Assembly: GCF_039830135.1 (NCBI RefSeq)
Contig: NZ_CP156081.1
Coordinates: forward strand, 1,784,001-1,848,000
DNA length: 64,000 nucleotides
Direction: 5' to 3'
Origin: Defluviimonas sp. SAOS-178_SWC
Lineage (GTDB): Bacteria > Pseudomonadota > Alphaproteobacteria > Rhodobacterales > Rhodobacteraceae
The position numbers and the translations under genes are program-made. The notes beneath the pieces were generated by a model. It had not been told where the DNA came from, did not search any database, and saw only the letters and a list, made by a program, of their open reading frames with translations. Of the stretch, positions 62,836-64,000 are shown piece after piece; within the stretch, counting starts at the first letter, position 1; every line of letters starts with the position of its first letter.

Positions 62836-64000
62836 ATGACCCTAGCCCCCTATGCCTGCCATCCCGACGACAGCCGGGGCCGGCAGTTCCGCGAAACCAT
62901 GTCCACCTTCCGCTCGCCGTTCCAGCGCGACCGCGACCGGATCATCCATTCCTCGGCCTTCCGGCGGCTGAAGCACAAGACGCAGGTGTTCGTGGAGCAT
63001 GAGGGCGATTATTACCGCACCCGCCTGACCCACACGATCGAGGTCGCGCAGGTCGCCCGGACCATCGCGGGGACGCTCGGGCTCAATGTCGAACTGGCCG
63101 AGGCCGTGGCGCTCGCCCACGATCTCGGCCATCCGCCCTTCGGCCATACCGGCGAGGATGCGCTGGCCGAACTGATGGCGCCCTACGGCGGGTTCGATCA
63201 CAACGCGCAGGCGATCCGGATCGTTACCCGCCTCGAACGGCATTATGCCGATTTCGACGGGCTGAACCTGACATGGGAAACGCTCGAAGGCATCGCCAAG
63301 CACAACGGCCCGGTCATCGGCCCCCATGCCAGCGGGTCGCATGCGGTGAAGGAGGGCGGCGAGATGCCCTATGCGCTGGCCGAGTTCAACGCGGGATACG
63401 ATCTGGAACTCCATACCCATGCCTCGGCCGAGGCGCAGGTCGCCGCCGTCGCGGACGATGTGGCCTACAACCACCACGACCTGCATGACGGCCTGCGCGC
63501 GGGGCTTTTTACCGAAGCGGATCTGATGGAGCTTCCCGTCACCGGCCCGGCCTTCGAGGAGGTGGACAGGCTCTACCCGAACCTCGATCCCTCGCGCCGG
63601 CGGCACGAGGCGCTGCGGCGGGTGTTCGGGGTGATGGTGGAGGACGTGATCGCCGTCGCCCAGAACCGGCTTCAATCGAGCCAGCCGCAGTCGGCGCAGG
63701 CGATCCGCGAGATGGACGGGCCGATCATCCGCTTCTCGAAGCCGCTTTATCAGAACCTCAAGGCGATCAAGGGCTTCCTCTTCACCCGGATGTATCGTGC
63801 GCCCTCGGTCGTCGCCGAGCGGCGGCGCGTCACCGCGATGATCAACGACCTTTTCCCGCTCTTTCTCGACGATCCCGCGCTTTTGCCGGCCGAATGGCGG
63901 GCCGACGTGGCGCGGGCAAAGGACCGAACGCAGCTTGCGCGCGTGGTGCTGGATTATGTCGCCGGAATGACGGATCGTTTCGCCATTCAGGAACACGAGC
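62836..64000 (+). CDS. dgt: Deoxyguanosinetriphosphate triphosphohydrolase-like protein (3' end outside window)
   Basis: The first 388 codons of an HD-domain dNTPase; the frame runs off the window. Seen are RSPFQRDRDRIIHSSAFRRL, HTIEVAQVARTIA and LAHDLGHPPFGHTGEDAL with the metal-binding H...HD. Further on are FDHNAQAIRIVTRLE, HTHASAEAQVAAVADDVAYN and NDLFPLF. It releases triphosphate from dGTP or other dNTPs. The short form seen here is the type annotated as deoxyguanosinetriphosphate triphosphohydrolase-like in alphaproteobacteria. Confidence 0.95.
   Translation, partial: MTLAPYACHPDDSRGRQFRETMSTFRSPFQRDRDRIIHSSAFRRLKHKTQVFVEHEGDYYRTRLTHTIEVAQVARTIAGTLGLNVELAEAVALAHDLGHPPFGHTGEDALAELMAPYGGFDHNAQAIRIVTRLERHYADFDGLNLTWETLEGIAKHNGPVIGPHASGSHAVKEGGEMPYALAEFNAGYDLELHTHASAEAQVAAVADDVAYNHHDLHDGLRAGLFTEADLMELPVTGPAFEEVDRLYPNLDPSRRRHEALRRVFGVMVEDVIAVAQNRLQSSQPQSAQAIREMDGPIIRFSKPLYQNLKAIKGFLFTRMYRAPSVVAERRRVTAMINDLFPLFLDDPALLPAEWRADVARAKDRTQLARVVLDYVAGMTDRFAIQEHE

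Noticed and set aside
1..64000. CRISPR arrays, prophage, insertion sequences or integrated elements
   Set aside because: I saw no regularly spaced direct repeats, transposase or integrase motifs, or target-site duplications at tRNA-Pro. Gene content is uniformly core.

Overview
This is a gene-dense, high-GC stretch of chromosome from an alphaproteobacterium, almost certainly family Rhodobacteraceae (order Rhodobacterales). The evidence is the conserved order trpC-moaC-moeA-lexA with comEC convergent to it, a LexA operator of the GTTC-N7-GTTC type, a DksA with a single cysteine in place of the zinc finger, a Bpt-type leucyltransferase, a B12-dependent ribonucleotide reductase, an Entner-Doudoroff edd/eda pair and a PIN protein of a family I know from Rhodobacter. 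I see no prophage, integrase, transposase, CRISPR array or rRNA. The single tRNA is tRNA-Pro(UGG). Almost everything is core metabolism and housekeeping, so the interest lies mainly in regulation and in small genes.

Layout. 1-5 kb: the 3' part of a paaG-like gene, a degenerate EF-G-like GTPase, a DUF2087 protein, and citrate synthase. 5-18 kb: gltX, comEC, then a long minus-strand block trpG-trpD-ung-trpC-moaC-moeA-lexA, with a plus-strand polysaccharide-deacetylase-like gene between trpG and trpE; trpE sits directly behind a SurA/PpiD-like chaperone gene. 19-25 kb: aminotransferase, DUF2127, a purine phosphoribosyltransferase, fabI, pdxH, a double cold-shock-domain protein, a DUF192 protein and tRNA-Pro. 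25-31 kb: nrdJ, then two paralogous secreted EF-hand proteins flanking an ECF-like sigma factor gene. 31-35 kb: ilvBN behind a leader-peptide attenuator, a Ca2+/cation antiporter and a YdcZ-type transporter. 35-42 kb: a histidine kinase/response regulator pair divergent from an enlarged TRAP transporter (dctPQM). 42-51 kb: uspA, bpt, DUF2852, a YbaK-like deacylase, glnE, two small hypothetical genes, eda and edd. 51-64 kb: a 56-codon ORF, an RlmI-like methyltransferase with a PIN protein, a minus-strand run moxR-GNAT-DUF2927-small membrane protein-VWA-membrane protein-DedA-M48 protease, then dksA, an FAD monooxygenase, xthA, an EamA protein, an A-type Fe-S carrier and the start of dgt.

Regulation that can be read directly: three GTTC half-sites at 11-bp steps over the lexA promoter; an ilvB leader peptide (MAPILVLVGTWRMGR) whose coding RNA can pair with the first arm of the downstream terminator; a perfect 20-bp palindrome upstream of edd; two 17-bp near-palindromes upstream of the DUF2852 gene; and two candidate NrdR-like boxes 31 bp apart upstream of nrdJ. 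A dispersed intergenic repeat with a TATTT core and a CAAGATGAAG-like end occurs at least five times in both orientations.

The best candidates for less-described biology are the EF-hand/sigma-factor/EF-hand cluster, the eight-gene MoxR-VWA run with its 54-aa membrane protein, and the dispersed repeat. Functions are inferred from sequence alone; no database search was run.
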